Assembly (NCBI RefSeq): GCF_029027585.1
Contig: NZ_CP093397.1
Coordinates: 2,035,405 to 2,099,404 of the forward strand
Reading direction: 5' to 3'
DNA: 64,000 nucleotides
From: Sulfurimonas sp.
GTDB taxonomy: Bacteria; Campylobacterota; Campylobacteria; Campylobacterales; Sulfurimonadaceae
Part shown: piece by piece, positions 56,748-64,000 of the stretch
How positions within the stretch are numbered: position 1 is the first letter of the stretch
How the letters are laid out: every line of letters starts with the position of its first letter
Made by a program: the position numbers and the translations under genes
The notes under the pieces: model-generated
The model's database searches: none
Told to the model about the DNA's origin: nothing
The model's input: the letters and a program-made list of their open reading frames with translations, nothing else

Positions 56748-57527
56748 ATGTGTAAAGATTGCGGTTGTAGTATAACAGATAGTGTGGGACATTCTCACAC
56801 ACACGAACACTCTCATGGAAATTCGTCAGAACATCAAGGTGCACATCAGCATCTACATGATAACCCACAGTTAAACGATCCAAAAACTATATCTATAATT
56901 ACAAAAATATTAGATAAAAATGATCATGAAGCAGGGCATAATAGACAGCATTTTGATTCAAAAAATGTACTTTGTATAAACTTGATGAGTTCTCCTGGAA
57001 GTGGAAAAACTGCTTTGTTAGAGCATCTAGCAGATGTATGTGATTTTAAATTTGGTGTTGTTGAAGGTGATTTAGAAACAAGTAGAGATGCTGATAGATT
57101 AAAAGCCAAAGGTATAGAGGCTCATCAAATTCAAACAGGTTCAGCTTGTCACTTAGATGCTTTTATGGTTCATAAAGCTCTGCACCATATGGACTTAGAT
57201 GCTATGGATGTTTGTTTTATAGAAAATGTTGGTAACTTAGTTTGTCCAGCATCTTATGATGTTGGAAGTCATTTAAATATCATTTTAGTGAGTATTCCTG
57301 AAGGTGAAGATAAAATTATCAAATATCCTGTAATGTTTCGTAAAGCTGATTTAGTGCTTTTTACCAAGGTTGATTTACTTCCGCACTTCGATTATGACAT
57401 GGAAAAAGAAAAAGCAGATGCAAGAAAGTTAAAACCAAATGTTGATATACTTGAAGTTAGTACAAAAGATGAAGAAAGTATAAAAAAAGTAGCACAGTGG
57501 ATAAAATTTAAAATGGAGATGAGATAA
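56748..57527 (+). CDS. hypB: Hydrogenase nickel incorporation GTPase HypB
   Basis: A 259-residue protein. The start MCKDCGC is the high-affinity nickel site, followed by a His-rich stretch (HSHTHEHSHG, HQGAHQHLHD) that can store nickel. The GTPase P-loop SSPGSGKT is at 81-88, with GDLETSRDADRL and ENVGNLVCPASYDVG further on and FTKVDLL for guanine. With HypA it loads nickel into HydB. Its end overlaps hypC by 1 nt. Confidence 0.97.
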   Translation: MCKDCGCSITDSVGHSHTHEHSHGNSSEHQGAHQHLHDNPQLNDPKTISIITKILDKNDHEAGHNRQHFDSKNVLCINLMSSPGSGKTALLEHLADVCDFKFGVVEGDLETSRDADRLKAKGIEAHQIQTGSACHLDAFMVHKALHHMDLDAMDVCFIENVGNLVCPASYDVGSHLNIILVSIPEGEDKIIKYPVMFRKADLVLFTKVDLLPHFDYDMEKEKADARKLKPNVDILEVSTKDEESIKKVAQWIKFKMEMR

Positions 57528-57817
57528 TGTGTCTTTCAATCCCTTCAAAAGTAGTTAAAATTGATAAAGAAACAAATACTGCAACAGTTGATACAATGGG
57601 TGTTCAAAGAGCCGCAAGTTTAGATTTACTCGAAGTTGGCGATGTGAAAATAGGCGATTATGTACTTCTTCATATAGGTTTTGTAATGAATAAAATTGAT
57701 GAAACAGAAGCACTTGAGAGTTTAGAACTTTATAAAGAAATTATTGAAGCGATGAATGAAGAAGATAGACAGATGGCAATACTAGAAGACGACGAGTGTG
57801 CAAATAGAGGAGCTTAA
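57527..57817 (+). CDS. hypC: Hydrogenase assembly chaperone HypC
   Basis: A 96-residue chaperone with the essential N-terminal MCLSIPSKVVKID and the VGDYVLLHIGFVMNKIDE segment. It holds the Fe(CN)2CO unit together with HypD and brings it to the large subunit. It sits between hypB and hypD with no gap. Confidence 0.96.
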   Translation: MCLSIPSKVVKIDKETNTATVDTMGVQRAASLDLLEVGDVKIGDYVLLHIGFVMNKIDETEALESLELYKEIIEAMNEEDRQMAILEDDECANRGA

Positions 57818-58960
57818 ATGGAGTTAAAATTAAACAACCTCTATGATGATTTTAGAGATGGAAATACCATTAAAGCCTTTGCTAAAATCATAAATGAAGA
57901 TGCAAAAAAATTAAAAAAACCTATAAATATTATGGAAGTTTGTGGTGGTCATACTCATACTATTATGAAGTTTGGTATTCCTCAACTCTTACCTAAAAAT
58001 ATTAAATTTGTTCACGGTCCAGGTTGCCCTGTTTGTATTATTCCAAAAGAGAGAATTGACCATGCTTATGTTTTAAGTATGCAAGAAGATGTTATCTTGG
58101 TTACTTTAGGCGATATGATAAAAGTACCAGGAAGTAAAGGTAGTCTTCAAGATGCTAGAGCTAAAGGTGCTGATGTTAGATTTGTTTACTCTCCCTTAGA
58201 TTGTATAAAAATAGCAAATGATAACCCAAGTAAAAAAGTAATATTTTTTGCGATAGGTTTTGAAACTACTACTCCAATGACAGCGGCACTTCTTAATGCT
58301 GTAGTTAATAAAAAAATAACAAATATATACTTTCATATAAATCATGTAACAGTTCCTGAGGTTATGAAAGAGCTAATCGATAGCAGAGATGTTCATGTTG
58401 ATAGTTATAATAATAAGATTGATGCCTTTTTAGGACCATCTCATGTAAGTGTTATAAGTGGAAGTAAAATCTATGAAGAGTTTCCGCGAGATTATAAAAG
58501 ACCAGTTGTTGTGACTGGGTTTGAGCCTGTTGATGTTATGCAAGGTATTAGCATGATAGTTAAGCAGTTCGTAGAAGATAGATGCGAGCTTGAAATAGAA
58601 TATAAAAGACTTGTAACTCATGAGGGAAATATAAAAGCTCAAAAACTGATAGAAAAGTATTTTGATAAAGCAGACCTGTTTAAATGGCGAGGTTTAGGAA
58701 ACATACCTAAGAGCGGATTGAAATTAAAAACAGAATTTAGTGAGTATGATGCTGAAGTAATTTATAAAGATGTGTTGCCACTTGAAGAGATAGAAGACCA
58801 TAAGCTTTGCATCTGTGGAGATATACTAAGAGGTATGGCATCTCCTCCCGAATGCACGATATTTGGTACTGCTTGTAAACCAACTTCTCCTATTGGAAGT
58901 TGTATGGTTAGTAGTGAAGGTGCATGTTCGGCTTACTATAAATATGGAAATTTGATATAA
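57818..58960 (+). CDS. hypD: Hydrogenase formation protein HypD
   Basis: A 380-residue scaffold for the Fe(CN)2CO group. Diagnostic motifs are EVCGGHTHTIMKFG, FVHGPGCPVCI, FFAIGFETTTPMTA, TGFEPVDVMQGI, and the C-terminal 4Fe-4S cysteines in LCICGDILRG, CTIFGTACKP and GSCMVSSEGAC. It follows hypC directly. In a usual operon hypE would come next; here three foreign genes intervene. Confidence 0.97.
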   Translation: MELKLNNLYDDFRDGNTIKAFAKIINEDAKKLKKPINIMEVCGGHTHTIMKFGIPQLLPKNIKFVHGPGCPVCIIPKERIDHAYVLSMQEDVILVTLGDMIKVPGSKGSLQDARAKGADVRFVYSPLDCIKIANDNPSKKVIFFAIGFETTTPMTAALLNAVVNKKITNIYFHINHVTVPEVMKELIDSRDVHVDSYNNKIDAFLGPSHVSVISGSKIYEEFPRDYKRPVVVTGFEPVDVMQGISMIVKQFVEDRCELEIEYKRLVTHEGNIKAQKLIEKYFDKADLFKWRGLGNIPKSGLKLKTEFSEYDAEVIYKDVLPLEEIEDHKLCICGDILRGMASPPECTIFGTACKPTSPIGSCMVSSEGACSAYYKYGNLI

Positions 58961-58991
58961 TAAATCATTGAAATTTGCAAGGTATAAAGTT

Positions 58992-59951
58992 ATGAGTTAT
59001 CAACCACCTTTTACTATCACCTCTAAGATGCTAAATCTAGTGAGTGAGATAACTGAATCTTTAACTAAAATAGAGAGCACTCAAAAGACTTCAATAACTC
59101 CATATCTGAGAAGAACAAATCGTATAAAAACACTTGCTGGTACTTTAGAGATAGAAGGAAACTTTTTAGGTGAAGAAAAAATTACAGCTATCTTAGATGG
59201 TAAAAGAGTTCTCGGTACTGTGCGAGAACTTGCAGAAGTAGATGGAGCTATAAAAGCGTATGAGAAATTTGAAGAGTACAAGTATGATTCTTTGGATGAC
59301 CTACTTAAAGCACACGAAATACTAATGAATGGCATTTTAACAAAAGCAGGAACTTTTAGAAGAGTTAATGTTGGAGTTGGCAGTGAAAGTGGCGTAAGTC
59401 ATGTAGCACCACCGCATGATAGAGTTCCAGAATTGATGAGCGATTTGTTTGAGTGGCTAAAAAACTCAGATGATCATCCTCTGATAAAAAGTAGTGTATT
59501 TCACTATGAGTTTGAATTTATTCACCCTTTTGGTGATGGTAATGGTCGCATCGGAAGACTTTGGCAAAGTGTAATTTTATATAACTACAAAAGTATTTTT
59601 TCTTCTATTGCCACTGAAAGTATTGTGAGAGACTATCAAGATAGATATTACAAAGCTTTAGAAGGTTCAGGTGAACTGGGAGAAAGTACGCCTTTTATCG
59701 AGTTTATGTTGGAAGTGATTTTTAAAGCGATAAAAAATGTCCCCAATGATGTCCCTGAAAATGTCCCTAAAGATAGAGAAGTTTCTATATTAAATTTAAT
59801 AGTTGGAAATTCAAAAATAACAGTAAAAGAATTGGCATTAAAATTTGAAGTAAATGAGAAGACTATTAAAAGAGATTTAGAAAAATTAAAAGAAGAAAAT
59901 AAAATTAAAAGAGTCGGTAGTGCTAGAAGTGGATATTGGGAAGTGATATAA
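58992..59951 (+). CDS. Fic family protein with winged-helix C-terminus
   Basis: A protein of about 319 residues. The Fic motif HPFGDGNGRIGR (178-189) is complete, so it should transfer AMP or a similar group to a protein. The TLEIEG at 51-56 fits the S/T-x3-E-G inhibitory helix, in class II (N-terminal) position. After a Val/Pro-rich linker (NVPNDVPENVPK) the end is a winged helix (KITVKELALKFEVNEKTIKR). The ATG at 58992 has AAGG upstream; a TTG at 58968 is an alternative. Inserted between hypD and hypE. Confidence 0.88.
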   Translation: MSYQPPFTITSKMLNLVSEITESLTKIESTQKTSITPYLRRTNRIKTLAGTLEIEGNFLGEEKITAILDGKRVLGTVRELAEVDGAIKAYEKFEEYKYDSLDDLLKAHEILMNGILTKAGTFRRVNVGVGSESGVSHVAPPHDRVPELMSDLFEWLKNSDDHPLIKSSVFHYEFEFIHPFGDGNGRIGRLWQSVILYNYKSIFSSIATESIVRDYQDRYYKALEGSGELGESTPFIEFMLEVIFKAIKNVPNDVPENVPKDREVSILNLIVGNSKITVKELALKFEVNEKTIKRDLEKLKEENKIKRVGSARSGYWEVI

Positions 59952-60604
59952 TGAAAAAACTAGATAATTGCATTGATATTGTTGATAAAGCTGGAGATGA
60001 GTTAATAGAAAAATTTATTACACCTATTGCAAAAGGAATTTTTACATTATTAGAAAATGAAATTAAGATAGGACAAGCATATTTAACATTTAAAACAGCG
60101 TTTATGGAAAAAAAAATTAAGATATTTTTAAAATATATTGAAAATGAAAAATCTAAAACTGTTTTAGATTTTATTAATAATTTAAATGAAATAGAAAAAA
60201 AGTTTTTTATAGAAAGTATAAATAAAGTTATTGATTTAGATGATGAATTTCAGATATATATTTTAGCACATTTGGTTGGACAATATAAAGATAATAATGA
60301 TTTAAATTATTATGAAAAATCATTATTTTATAATATAAATTCTTTGTCAAGTGATGATTATTTAAAGTTTTACAAAGTGTTATCATCGATTGAAAAAACG
60401 GAAATAGATAGTCCAGATGATGATGGTTTTTATGATATGTCAAACCTTTCAGAAGTTGAAGAAATAGTGTTAACAAAATTTATAAACTTGGGTATTTTGA
60501 AGCATGATGTATTACGACATGATGGTGGTAAAAATTTTCTAAAGACTGATTATACAGATAAATTAATAAAGATTATAAAAAATTATAAGGAACAAAATGA
60601 GTGA
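59951..60604 (+). CDS. Unknown helical protein coupled to fic
   Basis: A protein of about 217 residues, Lys/Asp/Asn-rich and largely helical, with no signal peptide. Its ATG shares one base with the fic stop (TAATG), so the two are translationally coupled. An N-terminal KAGDELIEKFITPIAKGIF and a C-terminal winged-helix-like segment (VLTKFINLGILKHD) are visible. No family is recognised. The base composition is even more AT-rich than the hyp genes, consistent with joint transfer with fic. Confidence 0.6.
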   Translation: MKKLDNCIDIVDKAGDELIEKFITPIAKGIFTLLENEIKIGQAYLTFKTAFMEKKIKIFLKYIENEKSKTVLDFINNLNEIEKKFFIESINKVIDLDDEFQIYILAHLVGQYKDNNDLNYYEKSLFYNINSLSSDDYLKFYKVLSSIEKTEIDSPDDDGFYDMSNLSEVEEIVLTKFINLGILKHDVLRHDGGKNFLKTDYTDKLIKIIKNYKEQNE

Positions 60605-60653
60605 GTTTGAAAAAAAAAAAGAATTATATTTTGAAATGGTAAAAAACAAATGA
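60597..60653 (+). CDS. Possible 18-residue ORF coupled to sixA
   Basis: ATG at 60597 gives MSEFEKKKELYFEMVKNK and a TGA that overlaps the sixA ATG (ATGA). AAGGAAC precedes it. It may be a tiny peptide that couples sixA translation to the upstream gene, or the start of a truncated gene. Weak support. Confidence 0.25.
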   Translation: MSEFEKKKELYFEMVKNK

Positions 60654-61132
60654 AAAAACTATATATTATAAGACATGCAAAGTCAAGTTGGGAAGAAGTT
60701 GGTTTTGTCGATTTTGATAGACCTTTAAACAAAAGAGGTAAAATAGATGCTTCTAAGATGGGAGATAGATTAAGGACAAAAGGTGTAAAGCCTGACATCA
60801 TACTTTCTTCTGACGCGTTAAGAGCAAAAAAAACTATAAAAGCTATTGCTAAAAAAGTAAAATTTAAAAATAAGATTAAGTTTAGAAAAAAAATATATGA
60901 AGCAAGTTTAAGTACTCTTCATAAGATGATAAAAAAAGTAGATAATAAAAACTCAACTTTATTTTTATGCGGACATAATTTTGAGTTAAATATGATGGCT
61001 CAAAAGTATGTTGGATTAGATGAAAATATTCCAACATGTGGGATAGTAGAGATTGAATTTAACTGTAATAAATGGAAAGATATAAGTAAACAAAATGCAA
61101 GATTAATTTCGTTTGATTATCCGAAAAACTAG
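60650..61132 (+). CDS. sixA: SixA-type phosphohistidine phosphatase
   Basis: A 160-residue histidine-phosphatase-superfamily enzyme with the catalytic RHAKSSW at the N-terminus (RHG type), ILSSDALRAKKTIKAI and the second His in LFLCGHNFELN. E. coli SixA removes phosphate from His in phospho-relay proteins. No hydrogenase role is known for this family. Coupled to the small ORF upstream and ending 16 nt before hypE. Confidence 0.85.
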   Translation: MKKLYIIRHAKSSWEEVGFVDFDRPLNKRGKIDASKMGDRLRTKGVKPDIILSSDALRAKKTIKAIAKKVKFKNKIKFRKKIYEASLSTLHKMIKKVDNKNSTLFLCGHNFELNMMAQKYVGLDENIPTCGIVEIEFNCNKWKDISKQNARLISFDYPKN

Positions 61133-61148
61133 ACTAAAAGAAGAAAAT

Positions 61149-62147
61149 ATGAATAAAAACATTACACTAGCACAAGGTAACGGCGGTCAAGAGAACAATG
61201 AACTTATAACTAAGGTTTTTTATAAAGCATTTAAAAATGAGATACTTGAACGAAATGAAGATGCAGCTGTTATCCATAATGGAGAGTTGGCTTTTTCTAC
61301 TGATAGTTTTACGGTAAGTCCACTTTTTTTTCCTGGAGCGGATATCGGAAAGCTTGCAGTTTGTGGAACTTGTAATGACTTAGCTATGATGGGTGCAAAA
61401 CCAAAGTATCTGACATGTAGTGTGATAATTGAAGAAGGTTTTGCAGTAAGAGATTTAGAAAAAATAGTTCGCAGTATGAAAAAAGAACTTGAAATAAATG
61501 GTGCTATTGTTGTAAGTGGAGATACTAAGGTTGTTCCAAAAGGTAGTGTTGATAAGATTTTTATAAACACTACTGGAATCGGTGAGATAATGAAAAAAGG
61601 AATTAGCTCAAACCATATCACTAAAGAAGATGTAATCTTAGTAAATCGTGACATCGGATGTCATGGTGCTACCATTTTTGTTGCTCGTGAAGATATTGAG
61701 ATGAGTAGTTCACTAAAGAGTGATTGTGCTTCTTTATACCCACAAGTAAAAGCACTCATAGATGCTAACATACAGATAACTGCTCTTAGAGATGCTACAA
61801 GAGGTGGTGTTAGTGCTGTTTTAAATGAATGGGCAAAGCAGTCAGATATTTGCATCGAAGTTGAAGAAGAAAAATTGCCAATTAGTAATGAGGTTAATGG
61901 CATCTGTGAGATGCTTGGGTTTGACGCTACTGCTTTAGCAAATGAAGGTACTTTTGTTTTAGCTATAAAAGAAGAAGATGCTAGTAGAGCAGTTGAGATA
62001 CTTAAAACATTTGAAAATGGCTCTAGAGCAACTATTATTGCAAAAGTTACCGATACACATAAACAAAAAGTTATTTTAAATAGTTCTTGGGGAACTTCAA
62101 GATTTTTAGATACTCCTAGTGGTGAGTTACTTCCTAGAATCTGTTAA
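61149..62147 (+). CDS. hypE: Hydrogenase expression/formation protein HypE
   Basis: A protein of about 332 residues that carries the thiocarboxamide on its last residue and dehydrates it to thiocyanate. The C-terminus ends PRIC with the acceptor Cys. ATP-binding PurM-like motifs are NEDAAVIHNGELAFSTDSFT, CGTCNDLAMMGAKPKYL, VSGDTKVVPKG and LRDATRGGVSAVLNEWA. The ATG at 61149 (AGAAGAAAAT upstream) is preferred over one at 61113 inside sixA. Confidence 0.96.
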   Translation: MNKNITLAQGNGGQENNELITKVFYKAFKNEILERNEDAAVIHNGELAFSTDSFTVSPLFFPGADIGKLAVCGTCNDLAMMGAKPKYLTCSVIIEEGFAVRDLEKIVRSMKKELEINGAIVVSGDTKVVPKGSVDKIFINTTGIGEIMKKGISSNHITKEDVILVNRDIGCHGATIFVAREDIEMSSSLKSDCASLYPQVKALIDANIQITALRDATRGGVSAVLNEWAKQSDICIEVEEEKLPISNEVNGICEMLGFDATALANEGTFVLAIKEEDASRAVEILKTFENGSRATIIAKVTDTHKQKVILNSSWGTSRFLDTPSGELLPRIC

Positions 62148-63794
62148 ATGAAAATACTCTTAATTGTTTCAGCCTTTAACTCTTTAACACAAAGAGTTTT
62201 TTGTTTTCTTAAAGATATGAATCACACCATCTCAATAGAATATGCTATTAGTGATGAGGTAATGATAGATGCAGTCCAAAGATTTAAACCAGATATTATT
62301 TTTTGTCCATTTTTAAAAAAATTTATTCCAAAAGAAATATTTATAAATACTCCTTCGTTTATACTTCATCCAGGTATTAGAGGAGATAGAGGACATAACT
62401 CGCTTGACCATGCTCTTTTACAAGTGAAAAAAGAGTGGGGAGTAGTAATCCTCAAAGCAAATGAAGAATTTGATGCGGGAGAGATATACAGCGAAGTTAA
62501 TTTTGTTATGCGAGATGCTACAAAGGCTTCTATATATAGAGATGAAGTTGCCGAGGCAAGTATAAAAGCAACAAAAGAACTTCTTGTAAATTTACAAAAC
62601 AAAAGTTTTATACCAATCCCACAGTTAAAAACTCCTATGCATAAATATTTAAAACAAGTTGATAGAGCTATAAACTGGGAAAAAGATACAAGTGAAGATA
62701 TTATAAAAAAAATTAGATTTAGTGATAGTTATCCTGGTGTGAAAGATGAGTTTTTTGGAGTTAGTTGTTATCTTTTTGGTGTTTGGAAAGAAGAACGCTT
62801 AAAAGGTAAAGCAAAAGAAGTTATCGCAAAAAGAGATGGTGCAATTTGTGTAGGAACAATAGATGGAGCTATTTGGATAAGTCATCTTATAAAAGAGGGT
62901 GGTTTTAAACTTCCAGCTACTTATGTTTTAAAAGAGAAGATTAAAGGCGTTAAAGAGCATAGACTTTCTCTCATCTTTGATATGAGTTATAAAACATTTT
63001 ATGAAATCGGTTCTCACAAAGATGGCGATGTTTCATACTTATGTTTTAACTTTCATAATGGTGCGATGCACTCAGAACAGTGTATAAGACTTAAGTATGC
63101 ATTTGAGTATTTAAAAGAGAGTTCAAAAGTTATAGTGCTTATAGGTGCTGAAGAGTTTTTTAGTAATGGCATCCATCTAAATATTTTGCAAGATTCTCAA
63201 AAACAGGGTGAAGATGGCTGGAGTAATATAAATGCTATGAATGATTTAGTTAAATCTATAATCTTTGGGGATGAAGTTATAACAGTAGCATCTCTTCATA
63301 AAAATGCAGGGGCAGGTGGTGTTTTTTTAGCTCTGGCTTGTGACTATGTAGTGGCATCTGAGAAAACTGTTTTAAACCCTCACTATAAAACTTTGGGCTT
63401 AAGTGGAAGTGAGTATCATTCGTTTTCTTTACCAAAAAGAGTAGGAGAAGTTAAAGCAAAAGAACTTCTAAGTAGATGCTTGCCAATAAGTGCAGATGAA
63501 GCAAAAGAGATAAATATGATTGATGAGGTTTTTTCACAAGAGAATTATTTTGATAGTTTAAGAGTTTTTTGTAGTGCTTTAGTAGAAGATGAAGAGAAAT
63601 ATGAAGATTATATATATGACAAACAAGATTATTTAGAAGAAAATGAAAATTTTATAGATAGATGCAAAGAAGAAGAATTAAAAATAATGCATCCTGAGTT
63701 TTGGGATAAAGATAGCTCTTTTCATATCCTAAGACATGAGTTTGTGCATAAAACATGTCCAATTAAAACACCAGATAGATTTAAATCGTACTAG
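62148..63794 (+). CDS. hypX: Hydrogenase maturation protein HypX (CO-ligand synthesis)
   Basis: A 548-residue two-domain protein. Residues 1-260 resemble formyltransferases/formyl-THF-binding proteins (FILHPGIRGDRGHNSLDHAL, GVVILKANEEFDAGEIYSEV). Residues about 290-548 are an enoyl-CoA hydratase/isomerase-like domain (NKNAGAGGVFLALACDYVVA without the first two letters, NPHYKTLGLSGSEYHSF). HypX/HoxX makes the active-site CO from a formyl group via formyl-CoA under aerobic conditions. It starts directly at the hypE stop. Its own stop lies within a perfect 16-bp palindrome. Confidence 0.9.
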   Translation: MKILLIVSAFNSLTQRVFCFLKDMNHTISIEYAISDEVMIDAVQRFKPDIIFCPFLKKFIPKEIFINTPSFILHPGIRGDRGHNSLDHALLQVKKEWGVVILKANEEFDAGEIYSEVNFVMRDATKASIYRDEVAEASIKATKELLVNLQNKSFIPIPQLKTPMHKYLKQVDRAINWEKDTSEDIIKKIRFSDSYPGVKDEFFGVSCYLFGVWKEERLKGKAKEVIAKRDGAICVGTIDGAIWISHLIKEGGFKLPATYVLKEKIKGVKEHRLSLIFDMSYKTFYEIGSHKDGDVSYLCFNFHNGAMHSEQCIRLKYAFEYLKESSKVIVLIGAEEFFSNGIHLNILQDSQKQGEDGWSNINAMNDLVKSIIFGDEVITVASLHKNAGAGGVFLALACDYVVASEKTVLNPHYKTLGLSGSEYHSFSLPKRVGEVKAKELLSRCLPISADEAKEINMIDEVFSQENYFDSLRVFCSALVEDEEKYEDYIYDKQDYLEENENFIDRCKEEELKIMHPEFWDKDSSFHILRHEFVHKTCPIKTPDRFKSY

Positions 63795-63800
63795 TACGAT
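63785..63800. repeat. Perfect palindrome over the hypX stop
   Basis: ATCGTACTAGTACGAT is a perfect 16-bp palindrome that contains the hypX stop TAG. It may be a protein binding site or the border of the inserted sequence that follows. Confidence 0.5.
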
Positions 63801-63836
63801 GGGCTTTCTGCTGAAAAAAACTTAGCGTTAGCGTAG

Positions 63837-63884
63837 GTAACGGAATCTAGGTGCCCCTTGAGGGTATACTTCCGATGCCGTTAT
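63837..63884. repeat. Nested palindrome upstream of hypA sharing a core with the higB insertion
   Basis: TAACGG (63838-63843) and CCGTTA (63878-63883) are outer arms and CCCT/AGGG the inner stem. The core GGTGCCCCTTGAGGGTA (63850-63866) is found with one mismatch inside higB at 53182-53198. The higher GC of this patch stands out from its surroundings. Confidence 0.55.
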
Positions 63885-63889
63885 CATAG

Positions 63890-63910
63890 ATAAAGGGTTC
63901 CCTTTATTTT
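63890..63910 (+). terminator. Hairpin with T-tail before hypA
   Basis: ATAAAGGG (63890-63897), a TT loop and CCCTTTAT (63900-63907) followed by TTT form a terminator-like hairpin 27 nt before hypA. It could reduce read-through from hypX. Confidence 0.45.
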
Positions 63911-63936
63911 ATGAAATAAAATTAAGGAAATAACAT

Positions 63937-64000
63937 ATGCACGAGTATAGTATAGTTCAATCACTTTTGGATTCATGTGAAGATAATGCAAGAGAGAATA
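63937..64000 (+). CDS. hypA: Hydrogenase nickel metallochaperone HypA (start only)
   Basis: Twenty-one codons are visible before the window ends: MHEYSIVQSLLDSCEDNA, with the conserved MHE start whose His2 binds nickel. TAAGGAAA precedes the ATG. It completes the hyp set. Confidence 0.9.
   Translation, partial: MHEYSIVQSLLDSCEDNAREN

Noticed and set aside
61220..61654. 144-codon minus-strand frame opposite hypE
   Set aside because: It is opposite an intact, well-matched hypE and has no start signals; a shadow frame.

Overview
The window is AT-rich, densely packed bacterial DNA from a member of the Campylobacterota, most like the Sulfurimonas/Sulfurovum/Arcobacter group. The pointers are a group-1 uptake hydrogenase operon in the order hydABCDE-hypF, metX with a metY-type sulfhydrylase, stand-alone CZB and EI24 proteins, and Campylobacterota-style gene packing with many 4-base overlaps. 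The genus is an inference. No rRNA, tRNA or CRISPR array was recognised.

Region 1 (1-25 kb) is a housekeeping backbone, almost all on the minus strand: a SulP transporter (cut by the left edge), valS, a GGDEF protein, a UvrD-type helicase (plus strand), a block of response regulator - LemA - DUF3137 - EI24 - PqiA-like membrane proteins, a BaiN-type flavoprotein, a tandemly duplicated pair of thioredoxin-like and small secreted proteins, mutS2, murC, dapC-type aminotransferase, a lipoprotein cytochrome c, a ThiF/MoeB-type enzyme, a secreted phosphatase, a nitrilase-fold protein without its catalytic Cys and Lys, xseB, metX and metY. Six of these genes (seven breaks in all) are interrupted by single-base indels, mostly in homopolymers. 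That may be consensus error rather than true decay.

Region 2 (25-39 kb) is mixed. It starts with a small accessory patch: a CxxCH protein, relics of a ParE-like toxin pair, vapBC, an EF-hand-like protein, a leuA fragment and a class D beta-lactamase. Core genes follow: gltD-gltB, an RDD protein, a CZB protein, an IS1182-type insertion sequence (copy 1) and guaB.

Region 3 (39-47 kb) carries hydABC (uptake [NiFe]-hydrogenase), two tandem terminator hairpins, then hydD, hydE and hypF. The small subunit has the ordinary CTGC proximal-cluster motif, not the CTCC of oxygen-tolerant enzymes.

Region 4 (47-56 kb) is an accessory block inserted between hypF and the rest of the hyp genes. The 3' end of hypF is duplicated at 50.1 kb, and between the copies lies a three-gene module: a coiled-coil protein, a membrane-anchored DUF4041/GIY-YIG protein and a small membrane protein. 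A second near-identical IS1182 copy, a truncated Cdd1 gene, a secreted protein, higBA, Cdd1, VOC, ClbS/DfsB and GyrI-like genes follow. Dispersed hairpin repeats mark the module borders.

Region 5 (56-64 kb) holds a nickel/cobalt permease, hypB, hypC and hypD, then an inserted fic - unknown - sixA group, hypE, hypX and the start of hypA. Together regions 3 and 5 encode one H2-uptake system: structural subunits, maturation protease, CN/CO ligand synthesis (HypE/F, HypX), Fe assembly (HypC/D) and nickel delivery (permease, HypA/B).
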